Source: a virus
DNA: 38,057 nt
Virus record (IMG/VR): IMGVR_UViG_3300037502_004175
Coordinates: 1-38,057 of that record
Strand: one strand, 5' to 3'
Positions within the stretch are counted from its first letter, which is position 1; each line of letters begins with the position of its first letter. This document shows, piece after piece, positions 8,126 to 14,477 of this stretch. Under the pieces are notes generated by a model. It did not search any database and was not told the origin of the DNA. It worked only from the letters and a program-made list of their open reading frames with translations. A program made the translations under genes and the position numbers.

Positions 8126-8524
8126 TTATGGTTTACTTCTCTTCATGTCTTCAGCCAATTCTTTTACATTCTGTATAGTTTTAAGTAATAACTTTCTTGT
8201 ATGATCATCAAGTGGCTCTCCAGAAAACATAAGCCCATCTGTAGATTTTAATTTTTCAATAAAGCCATTAAGCTCTTCATCAATTTCTTTTTCTTTCCTA
8301 GGTTGTCCAATAGGAGTAGGGTCATTAGTAAAGCCTAATAGATAATCCAATGAAACATTAAATAATTGTGCTAGTTGTTTTTTTGTTTCATCATCTGCTT
8401 GTCTAGCGTTTCTTTCGTATTGTGATATATTATTTTTGGATTTTCCTAAAATTTTTCCTAGTTCTTCTTGTGTTAACTCTTTTTTTAACCTTAATTCCTT
8501 TAAACGATTGCCAAAGTTAGACAA
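8126..8524 (-). CDS. XRE-family phage repressor (ImmR/CI-like)
   Basis: 132 residues. The N-terminal helix-turn-helix (about 5-62) reads LKELRLKKELTQEELGKILGKSKNNISQYERN, followed by the FNVSLDYLLG segment typical of prophage immunity repressors. The C-terminal part is short and helical with no LexA-like Ser/Lys self-cleavage domain, as in ImmR-type repressors that are inactivated by an ImmA protease; an ImmA gene is present at 3719-4150. Start is TTG at 8524 with GAGGTGA upstream. It is transcribed away from an XRE gene at 8687, with four GGTTACT half-sites between them, so it very likely controls both promoters. Confidence 0.9.
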   Translation of the reverse strand: MSNFGNRLKELRLKKELTQEELGKILGKSKNNISQYERNARQADDETKKQLAQLFNVSLDYLLGFTNDPTPIGQPRKEKEIDEELNGFIEKLKSTDGLMFSGEPLDDHTRKLLLKTIQNVKELAEDMKRSKP

Positions 8525-8543
8525 GCTTTATCACCTCAATATT

Positions 8544-8572
8544 ATTGTAGTATTCAATATGGTTACTGTAAA
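8544..8572 (-). promoter_or_regulatory. Leftward sigma-A promoter of the repressor gene
   Basis: On the minus strand, TTTACA (8567-8572) and TACAAT (8544-8549) are separated by exactly 17 nt. The -35 box overlaps half-site 1, which fits repressor autoregulation. Confidence 0.75.
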
Positions 8573-8672
8573 TAGAAAAGAGTCAAGTAACCAATAAGAT
8601 AACATTTTCTAAAATTTATGTTGACAGTAACCAAAACGTGTACTATAATACAGTTAACAGGTTGGTTACTTG
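8561..8672. promoter_or_regulatory. Operator region: four GGTTACT half-sites
   Basis: Four 9-nt sites: GGTTACTGT at 8561-8569 (+), its complement type ACAGTAACC at 8624-8632, CAAGTAACC at 8584-8592, and GGTTACTTG at 8664-8672 (+). They form two sequence types, each used once in either orientation. One overlaps the leftward -35 box, one overlaps the rightward -35 box, and one lies just after the expected rightward start. This is the layout of a bistable immunity switch. Confidence 0.75.
8621..8649 (+). promoter_or_regulatory. Rightward early (lytic) sigma-A promoter
   Basis: A consensus promoter: TTGACA (8621-8626), 17-nt spacer, TATAAT (8644-8649). A repressor half-site overlaps the -35 box and another lies near +10, so the promoter should be fully shut by bound repressor. 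Confidence 0.92.
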
Positions 8673-8686
8673 ATTGGAGGAATATT

Positions 8687-8920
8687 ATGTATGAAAACTT
8701 AAGAAAAATAAGAGAAGAATTAGGATATACACAAGAAGAAGTCTCAGGGCTTTTAGGATATAAAACTAAGAACGCTTACTCTCTAAAAGAGAGAGGAGAA
8801 AGAAAAATTACGTTAGTAGAAGCTCAAAAGATAGCTAAGCTATTTAAAAAGTCAATAGAAGAGATTTTTTTTGAAGATGAAGTAATCAAAGTGTTAACAA
8901 ATGATATAAAAGTATCATAA
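8687..8920 (+). CDS. XRE-family regulator (Cro-like)
   Basis: A 77-residue DNA-binding protein, first gene of the rightward early operon. The HTH spans about residues 5-60 (LRKIREELGYTQEEVSGLLGYKTKNAYSLKERGERKI). The start is ATG at 8687 with GGAGG 6 nt upstream; an in-frame ATG at 8618 precedes the promoter -35 box and would not be transcribed from it. The size, position and divergent repressor fit a Cro-type function or a regulator of early genes. Confidence 0.88.
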   Translation: MYENLRKIREELGYTQEEVSGLLGYKTKNAYSLKERGERKITLVEAQKIAKLFKKSIEEIFFEDEVIKVLTNDIKVS

Positions 8921-8924
8921 ACTT

Positions 8925-9035
8925 AGCAAGCACCAGCAGAAGGGACAAGCAATGAATACCTCCCCAAATTTCAAAATTTAATGTTCACACCGCCCCCGAT
9001 GTTAATTCAGTTTCTTCTGCTTGCTTATACATATT
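8925..9035 (+). repeat. Intergenic structured repeat, copy 1
   Basis: First of four related elements, 111 nt. It begins AGCAAGCACCAGCAGAAGGG and ends CTTGCTTATACATATTA. The 5' segment GCAGAAGGGAC can pair completely with the 3' segment GTTTCTTCTGC using two G-U pairs, even though the 3' segment differs from copies 2-4. The interior has C-rich blocks CCTCCCC and CGCCCCCGATG. It lies between the Cro-like gene and a 90-aa gene. Confidence 0.85.
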
Positions 9036-9057
9036 AAAGAATGGAAGGAATGAGAGA

Positions 9058-9330
9058 ATGGCAAAGTTCAAAGTTGAATATGATAACGGAACAATGAGGA
9101 AAACACTAACCTTTAGAGGAGAAGAATTCACATTAACTTTTGGTGAATTGAATGAAAATGGCTCTAGAACATCAAAAGAGAAAGACTTTCCACATCAACT
9201 ATATAAAAAATTTAGGAACGATGTAGACGAATACATTTTAACCGAAATCATTGAGGCTACTGAAACACTTTCATATGAAAGTGATGATGAAATAGAAAGA
9301 GCCTTAGAGATTTTAAATACCTATGAGTAG
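9058..9330 (+). CDS. Small early phage protein, unknown
   Basis: 90 residues, acidic (SYESDDEIERALEILNTYE at the C-terminus), with a strand-rich N-terminus (AKFKVEYDNGTMRKTLTF). No family recognised. A GGAAGGAATGAGAG purine tract precedes the ATG. It is framed by repeat copies 1 and 2, like the next two genes, so it may be an exchangeable early cassette. Confidence 0.7.
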   Translation: MAKFKVEYDNGTMRKTLTFRGEEFTLTFGELNENGSRTSKEKDFPHQLYKKFRNDVDEYILTEIIEATETLSYESDDEIERALEILNTYE

Positions 9331-9340
9331 ATTTGAATGG

Positions 9341-9449
9341 AAGCAAAAGCAGAAGGGACAAGCAATGAATACCTCCCCCTCATTTTCATTCTTTATATAG
9401 ATCGCCCCCGATGATCAGCCCAGTCCTTTCAGCTTGCTTATAGATATTA
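9341..9449 (+). repeat. Intergenic structured repeat, copy 2
   Basis: 109 nt, sharing the invariant GCAGAAGGGACAAGCAATGA block, CCTCCCCCTC, ATCGCCCCCGATGATC and CTTGCTTATAGATATTA with the other copies. The terminal helix is kept with one mismatch. In this copy ATCG-CCCC-CGAT can form a small internal hairpin. Confidence 0.85.
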
Positions 9450-9470
9450 GTAAATTAGGGTGGTGAAAAG

Positions 9471-9737
9471 GTGAAACGATTAACAGAAAAGACGATAGGT
9501 TGCTTTAAGTATGATTTAGTGGGACAAGAACCTACAATAGGTGGATTTAATAATTATGATGCCTTTTTTAATTACAATATGGCAGTTAAGAGACTAGGAG
9601 AACTTGAGGATTCTATTGAAGCTAAACCAATAGAAGAATGGATCGAAGAGGAGGGAGATTGTTTATGGTGGGAGTTTCCTATACAAGAACCTCCATATGT
9701 TGGATCACCTTTAGATACTAATTTCCCGATAATGTAA
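9471..9737 (+). CDS. DUF551-like small phage protein, reading frame broken near its end
   Basis: 88 residues as read from GTG 9471 (GGTGGTG upstream). The middle has the usual phage pattern RLGELEDSIEAKPIEEW, and the end LWWEFPIQEPPYVGSPLDTNFP is the start of a DUF551-type C-terminal segment. The zero frame stops at 9737 after PIM. In the -1 frame the expected ending DNVTHFTRIIIPIKEDDEIIL continues to a TAA at 9791-9793, giving a protein of about 106 residues. The function of the family is unknown. Flanked by repeat copies 2 and 3. Confidence 0.75.
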   Translation: MKRLTEKTIGCFKYDLVGQEPTIGGFNNYDAFFNYNMAVKRLGELEDSIEAKPIEEWIEEEGDCLWWEFPIQEPPYVGSPLDTNFPIM

Positions 9738-9793
9738 CCCATTTTACAAGAATTATTATTCCAATTAAAGAAGATGATGAAATTATATTATAA
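9722..9793 (+). other. Frameshift site and -1-frame tail of the DUF551-like gene
   Basis: At 9722-9728 the sequence is T-TTC-CCG in the zero frame, fitting the X-XXY-YYZ slippery pattern. Slipping back one base yields TTT-CCC and the conserved THFTRI tail. It could equally be a one-base deletion from a TTTT run. The tail ends 11 nt before repeat copy 3. Confidence 0.7.
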
Positions 9794-9803
9794 TATAACA
9801 TTT

Positions 9804-9912
9804 GCAAGCAACAGCAGAAGGGACAAGCAATGAATACCCCCCTCATTTTATTCTTTGTATAGATCGCCCCCCGATGATCAACCCAGTCCTTTCTACTTGC
9901 TTATATATATTA
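9804..9912 (+). repeat. Intergenic structured repeat, copy 3
   Basis: 109 nt, beginning GCAAGCAACAGCAGAAGGG and ending CTTGCTTATATATATTA. It is nearest to copy 2, differing by small indels in the C-rich block and a few substitutions; the terminal helix has one mismatch. Confidence 0.85.
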
Positions 9913-9965
9913 TTTTTTGAAAGATTAGGTACATTACCAAAGTTATAGGAGAGGAGTACATACTA

Positions 9966-10190
9966 GTGGAAAATCAGAAAGTAGTTGATATCATCAAGGC
10001 TGGACTAGCCTGGGCGAATTGGGATGATGATCAAAAAGAAGCATTTATTATTGCAGGACAAGCGGTAGAAAAACAGATACCCCAAAAAGTAATAAAGATT
10101 GTAGGTGTTTCTAGTCAAGCCTGTCCAGGTTGTAGGTCAAATGCTAATGGGAAGTACTGTTCTAGTTGTGGACAAAAATTATCATACTAA
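9966..10190 (+). CDS. Small zinc-ribbon phage protein
   Basis: 74 residues from GTG 9966, with AGGAG 9 nt upstream. The N-terminal half is helical and acidic (AGLAWANWDDDQKEAFIIAGQAVEKQ). The C-terminus carries two CxxC knuckles, CPGC and CSSCGQ, a treble-clef/zinc-ribbon pattern like the ends of many zinc-ribbon proteins. Probable DNA, RNA or protein contact; exact role unknown. Framed by repeat copies 3 and 4. Confidence 0.75.
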   Translation: MENQKVVDIIKAGLAWANWDDDQKEAFIIAGQAVEKQIPQKVIKIVGVSSQACPGCRSNANGKYCSSCGQKLSY

Positions 10191-10201
10191 ATCTGCTTCG
10201 T

Positions 10202-10329
10202 AGCAAGCAACAGCAGAAGGGACAAGCACTGAATACCTCCCCCTCACGGTATCTTTTAATGTTTATATATAACCTTTGATAGGCCCCTGATGAATTAACC
10301 TAGTCCTTTCTGCTTGCTTATATATTTTA
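10202..10329 (+). repeat. Intergenic structured repeat, copy 4
   Basis: The longest copy, about 128 nt. It has the same 5' block (AGCAAGCAACAGCAGAAGGG) and 3' block (TAGTCCTTTCTGCTTGCTTA), giving an 11-bp terminal helix with one G-U pair, but the middle is about 19 nt longer and diverged (GGCCCCTGATGA in place of GCCCCCGATGA). Confidence 0.85.
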
Positions 10330-10360
10330 ATTTTATTATGTGTGATGGAGGTGAGGAAGT

Positions 10361-10447
10361 ATGAAAACGCAGGACATTATTTTTCAATACCCAAAACAAA
10401 CACAAGGGTATTTTACCAAAAGAAGGGTAGAGAAACAATTTCAATAA
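10361..10447 (+). CDS. 28-aa small ORF after repeat copy 4
   Basis: A 28-residue basic peptide (starts MKTQDIIFQYPKQTQGYF) preceded by an excellent GGAGGTGA ribosome site 6 nt from the ATG. It follows repeat copy 4 just as longer genes follow copies 1-3. No family recognised. The ribosome site is the main support. Confidence 0.5.
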   Translation: MKTQDIIFQYPKQTQGYFTKRRVEKQFQ

Positions 10448-10508
10448 GATAATTAAGGTAATAGGACAATTCTTTCTTCAAATACATTTATAAGGGAGGT
10501 GTTAATTA

Positions 10509-10694
10509 ATGGCCGAACCGGTAACGAAAGGAAATATTGTAGAGGAATATAAGATTGGGAATACAACAATCAAAATAAGTGATGAAGCCTATAGAGATAA
10601 AAAACCAGAAGAGCTTGAAGAGATCCTTATAAGAATTCAAAGTAGGGCTTGGGATTGCATCCTTTCTGCACGTGCGGCCGGAAAAGATGTGTAA
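10509..10694 (+). CDS. Small early phage protein, unknown
   Basis: 61 residues, ATG preceded by GGGAGGTG. It is mainly acidic with a C-terminal helix (EELEEILIRIQSRAWDCILSARAAG). Short proteins of this pattern are common in clostridial prophages between the repressor and replication genes; no function is known to me. Confidence 0.7.
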   Translation: MAEPVTKGNIVEEYKIGNTTIKISDEAYRDKKPEELEEILIRIQSRAWDCILSARAAGKDV

Positions 10695-10720
10695 ACAAGA
10701 TTACAGGAGGTCCAATACAT

Positions 10721-10936
10721 ATGAAAAAAAATTTAGCAGATCAAGTGGTAGCTTTAGTAAGTTCTTTTGCTTATGCAGCATCAGAATATGTTTCAAATTA
10801 TTATAACCAAGATTCAAAAGAAAAGATGGAATCCCAATTTAAAGAATACCATCAAGACTTAGAAGTACTTAGACAAAAGATAAAAGCTTTAGAAGCTTCA
10901 AGAAGTGGACAAGAAGGGGATGAAAACAAAATATGA
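10721..10936 (+). CDS. Small coiled-coil phage protein
   Basis: 71 residues. The ATG at 10721 is chosen because AGGAGGT is 9 nt upstream; the frame is open further back but overlaps the previous gene. A helical N-terminus (LADQVVALVSSFAYAASEYV) leads to a charged coiled coil (EKMESQFKEYHQDLEVLRQK). It overlaps the next gene by 4 nt, indicating translational coupling. Confidence 0.75.
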   Translation: MKKNLADQVVALVSSFAYAASEYVSNYYNQDSKEKMESQFKEYHQDLEVLRQKIKALEASRSGQEGDENKI

Positions 10937-11175
10937 AAGACTGTTCTAGCTGCTCCAATTATGAACCAAAGGATTACATCGGATGCCTTGCGCTGAATAA
11001 ACGTATTCAACAAAATTGTTTTGCTTGGGCATCTTTGGAAGAAAGGATAAGACGTATAGATGATATGGTACAGTATTCAGAAATGTCTAGTTCATCAAAT
11101 ACAGTAGTAGGTCTCTTGATACGAGAGAAAAATAAGTTGATTAAGGAAATGAAACCAATGAGCTCAGTAGTTTAA
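10933..11175 (+). CDS. Small cysteine-containing phage protein
   Basis: 80 residues, starting in the ATGA overlap with the upstream gene. The N-terminal CSSCSNY...CLALNKRIQQNC pattern (four Cys within 30 residues) suggests a zinc knuckle. The rest is helical. Function unknown. Confidence 0.72.
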   Translation: MKDCSSCSNYEPKDYIGCLALNKRIQQNCFAWASLEERIRRIDDMVQYSEMSSSSNTVVGLLIREKNKLIKEMKPMSSVV

Positions 11176-11240
11176 TTAAGAAATGTTTTATTTAACTTAA
11201 TTATAACGAACTGAATGTATTAAATAAAGAATCTTAATTA
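11173..11240. promoter_or_regulatory. Three CTTAATTA sites upstream of the second XRE gene
   Basis: TAATTAAG at 11173-11180 and CTTAATTA at 11196-11203 and 11233-11240, in a noncoding gap of 89 nt. They could be an operator for the following XRE regulator. The words are AT-only apart from one base, so chance is a real alternative. Confidence 0.35.
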
Positions 11241-11264
11241 CTCAAAATGTAGAAGTGAAAGGAA

Positions 11265-11846
11265 GTGAAGTTTACCTTGTGTGTGATTGACGTGATTAAA
11301 ACTACAAGAGAGCAAATGGGACTTAAGCAAAGTGAAATAGCTGTAAAAGTTGGGCTTGCTCCTAGTACATATGGAGCTTATGAAAGAAAGGAACGACCCA
11401 TACCTGATGATGTGGTTTTAGCTGTTGCTAATGAGTTAAAGAATCCTGCCATTATAGCTGAATATTCCTATCAAAGAAACTCTGAATTCTTTAATGTTCC
11501 TGTGTTAAACAATGTTGATACTTACCCACAGGTAGTAATTGATGCATTGATTGAAGAATCAAGTGAAATGATTAAGGCATTAATGGAGATTAAAAAAGTT
11601 ATTAAAAACAAACACAGTTTTGAGAATATATCAGAGAAAGATCATAACCTTCTATTGGATTTGGAAGAACAAGTTGGTGATCTATATGCAGCACTTAAAA
11701 TGCATTTCATATCAATGAATAAATTTGGTGTAAATGTAAAAGAAGTGGAGCAAAGATGTAATCGAAAATTAGTAAGCAAAGGATATTTTCTTAAAAATAG
11801 ACAAAAAAAAGAGCTCTTGAAAGAGCCGATAAAAAATTTCTGTTAA
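11265..11846 (+). CDS. XRE-family regulator with C-terminal helical domain
   Basis: Up to 193 residues. The HTH is near residues 10-55 (IKTTREQMGLKQSEIAVKVGLAPSTYGAYERKERPIP). The remaining 130 residues are predicted helical (SSEMIKALMEIKKVI, LLLDLEEQVGDLYAALKMHF) and may form a dimerisation or ligand-binding domain. Start is unsettled: GTG 11265 is very close to its purine tract, while TTG 11277 or GTG 11283 would be better spaced from GGAAGTG. Probably a second control point between early and replication genes. Confidence 0.8.
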   Translation: MKFTLCVIDVIKTTREQMGLKQSEIAVKVGLAPSTYGAYERKERPIPDDVVLAVANELKNPAIIAEYSYQRNSEFFNVPVLNNVDTYPQVVIDALIEESSEMIKALMEIKKVIKNKHSFENISEKDHNLLLDLEEQVGDLYAALKMHFISMNKFGVNVKEVEQRCNRKLVSKGYFLKNRQKKELLKEPIKNFC

Positions 11847-11890
11847 TTATATTATAGCATATTTGAGATTGGAAAGGAAGTAGGTAAATA

Positions 11891-12205
11891 ATGGGTAACT
11901 TTACACCAGAACAATCAATTTTATTTCAAGAGATTATGAATTTAGTTCTACTAGTCAACAGTGCCACAAAACATTCTGTTTTTTTAGCATATGCAGGGCA
12001 CGTTAATAGTCTTGATTGTGAAATTGTATTAAGTGGTTGGGAAAGTGATGTTAATAAGGAAAGCAAAAAGTTTTATGGGTATTTAAGTGACCCCAACTTT
12101 ATAAATCAATTTAATGAAATTAAGGAATATTTAATTGATCTCTATCTTAAAGAGGTTGAAATTGAATTAATTACTCAAAGAGCTGAGGAAATTATATATG
12201 AATAG
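11891..12205 (+). CDS. Small phage protein, unknown
   Basis: 104 residues, ATG 12 nt after the GGAAGTAG purine tract. Predicted mixed alpha/beta with a hydrophobic helix (ILFQEIMNLVLLVNSATKHSVFLAYAG) and a central strand LDCEIVLSGW. No family recognised. Its end overlaps the next small gene by 8 nt. Confidence 0.7.
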   Translation: MGNFTPEQSILFQEIMNLVLLVNSATKHSVFLAYAGHVNSLDCEIVLSGWESDVNKESKKFYGYLSDPNFINQFNEIKEYLIDLYLKEVEIELITQRAEEIIYE

Positions 12206-12335
12206 AAAAACATTAAGAAATATGTTAAGGAAGAGATATGGTAACAAAAGCTTTAGATTCTTATGGACAGAATATATGAAGTATAAAGCAATGGGTAAAG
12301 AATCAAGGTTTTTAGAGAAATATTTAGAAGAATAA
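12198..12335 (+). CDS. 45-aa basic small protein
   Basis: 45 residues, rich in Lys and Arg (starts MNRKTLRNMLRKRYGNKSF, ends FLEKYLEE). The ATG has GAGGAA 7 nt upstream inside the previous gene, which it overlaps by 8 nt, and AAGGAGGG for the next gene follows at once. Coding density and coupling support it as real. A nucleic-acid-binding role is only a guess from charge. Confidence 0.6.
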   Translation: MNRKTLRNMLRKRYGNKSFRFLWTEYMKYKAMGKESRFLEKYLEE

Positions 12336-12347
12336 GGAGGGAGAAAC

Positions 12348-12704
12348 ATGGAAAAAAGTTTTAATTTAGCTGAGCTGGCAAAAGGTGCGTTACTAGAAAG
12401 ATTTAATATGGAACTAACAAAAATACTTCAAAATATTGCGGATCCTAATACAGAACCTAAAAAGGCAAGAAAAATACAGATCACATTGACCTTAAAACCA
12501 AATGAAAGACGTAATGTAGCATCAGTAAGTGTGCAAGCTAAGTCAACATTGGTACCAACAAAACCTATTGAGACAGAAATTGTAATTGACAGAGATAATG
12601 AGGGTAAGGTCGTAGCTTCAGAGTTCTATGGTGGAATACCTGGGCAAGTTAATATTGATGATTATGAAGAAGATGAAAACCCAAAAATCAGGAGTTTAAA
12701 ATAG
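12348..12704 (+). CDS. Phage replication-terminator-like protein
   Basis: 118 residues. The pattern NLAELAKGALLERFNMELTKILQNIADPNTEPKKARKIQITLTLKPNERR, followed by a VASEFYGGIPGQVNIDD ending, matches a conserved phage family usually annotated 'replication terminator protein'; that name is inherited and the biochemical role is not established. ATG with AAGGAGGG. It is 12 nt before the next gene. Confidence 0.75.
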   Translation: MEKSFNLAELAKGALLERFNMELTKILQNIADPNTEPKKARKIQITLTLKPNERRNVASVSVQAKSTLVPTKPIETEIVIDRDNEGKVVASEFYGGIPGQVNIDDYEEDENPKIRSLK

Positions 12705-12716
12705 GAGGAATTTCAA

Positions 12717-13424
12717 ATGATAAAACAAGCATTAGAATATTTAATAGGATTAGGTAAAACAGAAATCATTCAAGTTGGGGAGCATAAGTTTGCTACTAAT
12801 ACTTTGAAGAAAATCGATGAGCCATTAGTTAGAGAGCCATTCAATATAACAACTTTAACAGGTATTGTAGACTATATAAAAGAAGGCATTGATTGCAATG
12901 TAATAGGTCCTGAAATGACAATACATATTGAATCTCCAACAAGTATTTCAATTTATTCAGAGCTTGCTAAAGATAAGTTCAGAGAACAATTAGTACAAGC
13001 TAGAGCTATTGTACCTAAAATTCCTTTTGATCAATTCTTTGATGTAGAAAGTTTCAATATACTACTTCAAAGTTGTTTTGAAGTAAATGGAGATCGCTCT
13101 AAAGTATTAACAATAGTAGGTACAGTTAAAGAAGAAAATGTAAGGACAACTGGTGACGATGGTATTAGTCAAATGGTTACTGCGAAAGTAGGTATTGCAT
13201 CTTTTGATGATGTAAAAGTACCAAATCCAGTATCGTTAAAGCCATATAGGACATTCCCTGAAATTGAACAACCAGAAAGCAAATTTGTTTTCAGAATGCA
13301 AGATGGGCCTCGAGCAGCACTTTTTGAAGCAGGTGGTACTGGTTGGAGAGTCGAAGCTATGCTTTCAATTAAAGAATATTTAAAAGAAAAACTTCAAGGA
13401 CACTCTGTAAACATCATTCTATAA
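12717..13424 (+). CDS. Conserved phage protein of the DNA-metabolism block
   Basis: 235 residues, ATG with TAGGAGGAA upstream. Likely folds: an N-terminal domain with LEYLIGLGKTEIIQVGEHKFATNTL, then FNITTLTGIVDYIKEGID and ESPTSISIYSEL, and a C-terminal YRTFPEIEQPESKFVFRMQDGPRAALFEAGG part. It resembles phage proteins grouped as DUF2303-like that neighbour recombination and replication genes. Function unknown. It is the gene immediately before the inverted repeat and ParM-like gene. Confidence 0.65.
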   Translation: MIKQALEYLIGLGKTEIIQVGEHKFATNTLKKIDEPLVREPFNITTLTGIVDYIKEGIDCNVIGPEMTIHIESPTSISIYSELAKDKFREQLVQARAIVPKIPFDQFFDVESFNILLQSCFEVNGDRSKVLTIVGTVKEENVRTTGDDGISQMVTAKVGIASFDDVKVPNPVSLKPYRTFPEIEQPESKFVFRMQDGPRAALFEAGGTGWRVEAMLSIKEYLKEKLQGHSVNIIL

Positions 13425-13429
13425 AAGAA

Positions 13430-13479
13430 GATATCCTATTGATATCACGAACACCTATTCGGCATATCAATAGGATATC
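13430..13479. promoter_or_regulatory. 16-bp perfect inverted repeat, candidate centromere (parC) or operator
   Basis: Arms GATATCCTATTGATAT (13430-13445) and its exact complement (13464-13479) flank an 18-nt centre. No T-run follows, so it is not a simple terminator. It lies 30 nt before the ParM-like start, the usual place for parC. The same 16-mer recurs at 18525-18540. Confidence 0.7.
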
Positions 13480-13508
13480 CATTTAAACAAATAAGGGAGG
13501 AAGCTACT

Positions 13509-14477
13509 TTGAAATACATTATATCAGTTGATCCAGGTAAAAGAAAAACTAAATGTGTAGGCAGAAGTGTACTAGAATCAAATGACAAGGAGATTTCATT
13601 TCCAACGAAGTATTATGACTTAAATAATGGCGACATAGAACTCCAAGGAAATTCATACAAAGTTAGTTATTTTGAATGTGAAGAATATATTCTTGGGGAA
13701 CAAGGTGAAATCTATGATACAAGTACCACTAAGACATCTTTTGTTCACGAATTATCTATTTACACAGCTATTACGGCTATTGCAGGGAAAGACACAAATC
13801 CTAAAGTGATCTTGACAATTGGTTGTCCAACAGCAATTTATAAAAATCCTGATTTAAAGAGTAATTATCGAGATTTAATTATGAAAGATAAGTTGATAGA
13901 AATTACAGTGAATGATGTTGACTATAAAATTGAATTAGAAAAGGTTATAGTCAGATGTGAAGGTAGTGGCATTGCTTACCTTGAACCTAATGTTTTTAAA
14001 GGTCAAAGGGTTGCTGTTGTTGATCTAGGGGGACGAAATATGAATTTTGGAATTTATGACAATAGAGTACCTGTTCCAAGTACTTTATTTTCTAATAACT
14101 TTGGAAGTACCTTACTTGAAACTATGCTTAGAGAAGAATTCTCGATTTTTTATGGTGATGATTACGACTTAGAAACAGCAGCAATGGCACTAAAAAATGG
14201 AGGATTAATTATAAATGGTCAACTGGATAAAGATAGTGCTTTACTAGTAAGAGAAGTAATAGATCGTTATATTAAGAATCACATTCTTAATAGTATCCGA
14301 GAGAAAAATATTAATCTCTCAATTATGCCTGTAGTAGCTATTGGTGGTACAAGCAAGATTATAATAGATTACTTAAAGAAACATATACCACACATACAAT
14401 TATCAACAGTAAATGCTCAATGGGCTAATGTAAAAGGTTATCAAATTGTTGGGCTAGTGAAAGCTGGGATTGTATGA
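13509..14477 (+). CDS. ParM/StbA-family actin-like ATPase
   Basis: 322 residues of the actin/Hsp70 fold. The phosphate-1 loop is DPGKRKTK (about 8-15), the phosphate-2 loop VVDLGGRNMNFGIYD (near 170), and the adenosine motif VVAIGGTSKII (near 280). Plasmid ParM polymerises on ATP to push DNA copies apart; phage actin-like proteins such as AlpC of Corynebacterium prophage CGP3 move phage DNA in the cell. TTG start with GGGAGG upstream. It overlaps the small ParR-like gene by 4 nt and follows a 16-bp inverted repeat, forming a complete segregation-type cassette. Confidence 0.87.
   Translation: MKYIISVDPGKRKTKCVGRSVLESNDKEISFPTKYYDLNNGDIELQGNSYKVSYFECEEYILGEQGEIYDTSTTKTSFVHELSIYTAITAIAGKDTNPKVILTIGCPTAIYKNPDLKSNYRDLIMKDKLIEITVNDVDYKIELEKVIVRCEGSGIAYLEPNVFKGQRVAVVDLGGRNMNFGIYDNRVPVPSTLFSNNFGSTLLETMLREEFSIFYGDDYDLETAAMALKNGGLIINGQLDKDSALLVREVIDRYIKNHILNSIREKNINLSIMPVVAIGGTSKIIIDYLKKHIPHIQLSTVNAQWANVKGYQIVGLVKAGIV

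Noticed and set aside
8618-8686. Upstream ATG 8618 as the start of the Cro-like gene
   Set aside because: It precedes the consensus -35 box and the transcript start, and has no ribosome site.
10285-10297. CTGATGA in repeat copy 4 as a hammerhead ribozyme core
   Set aside because: Copies 1-3 do not keep it, and no GAAA plus three-stem layout is present.
8925-10329. Four similar repeats considered as a CRISPR array
   Set aside because: They are about 110 nt long, spaced about 400 nt apart and separated by genes, with no cas genes.
11812-11846. GCTCTT/AAGAGC hairpin at the end of the second XRE gene as a terminator
   Set aside because: The loop is too small and no T-run follows; it is inside the coding end.
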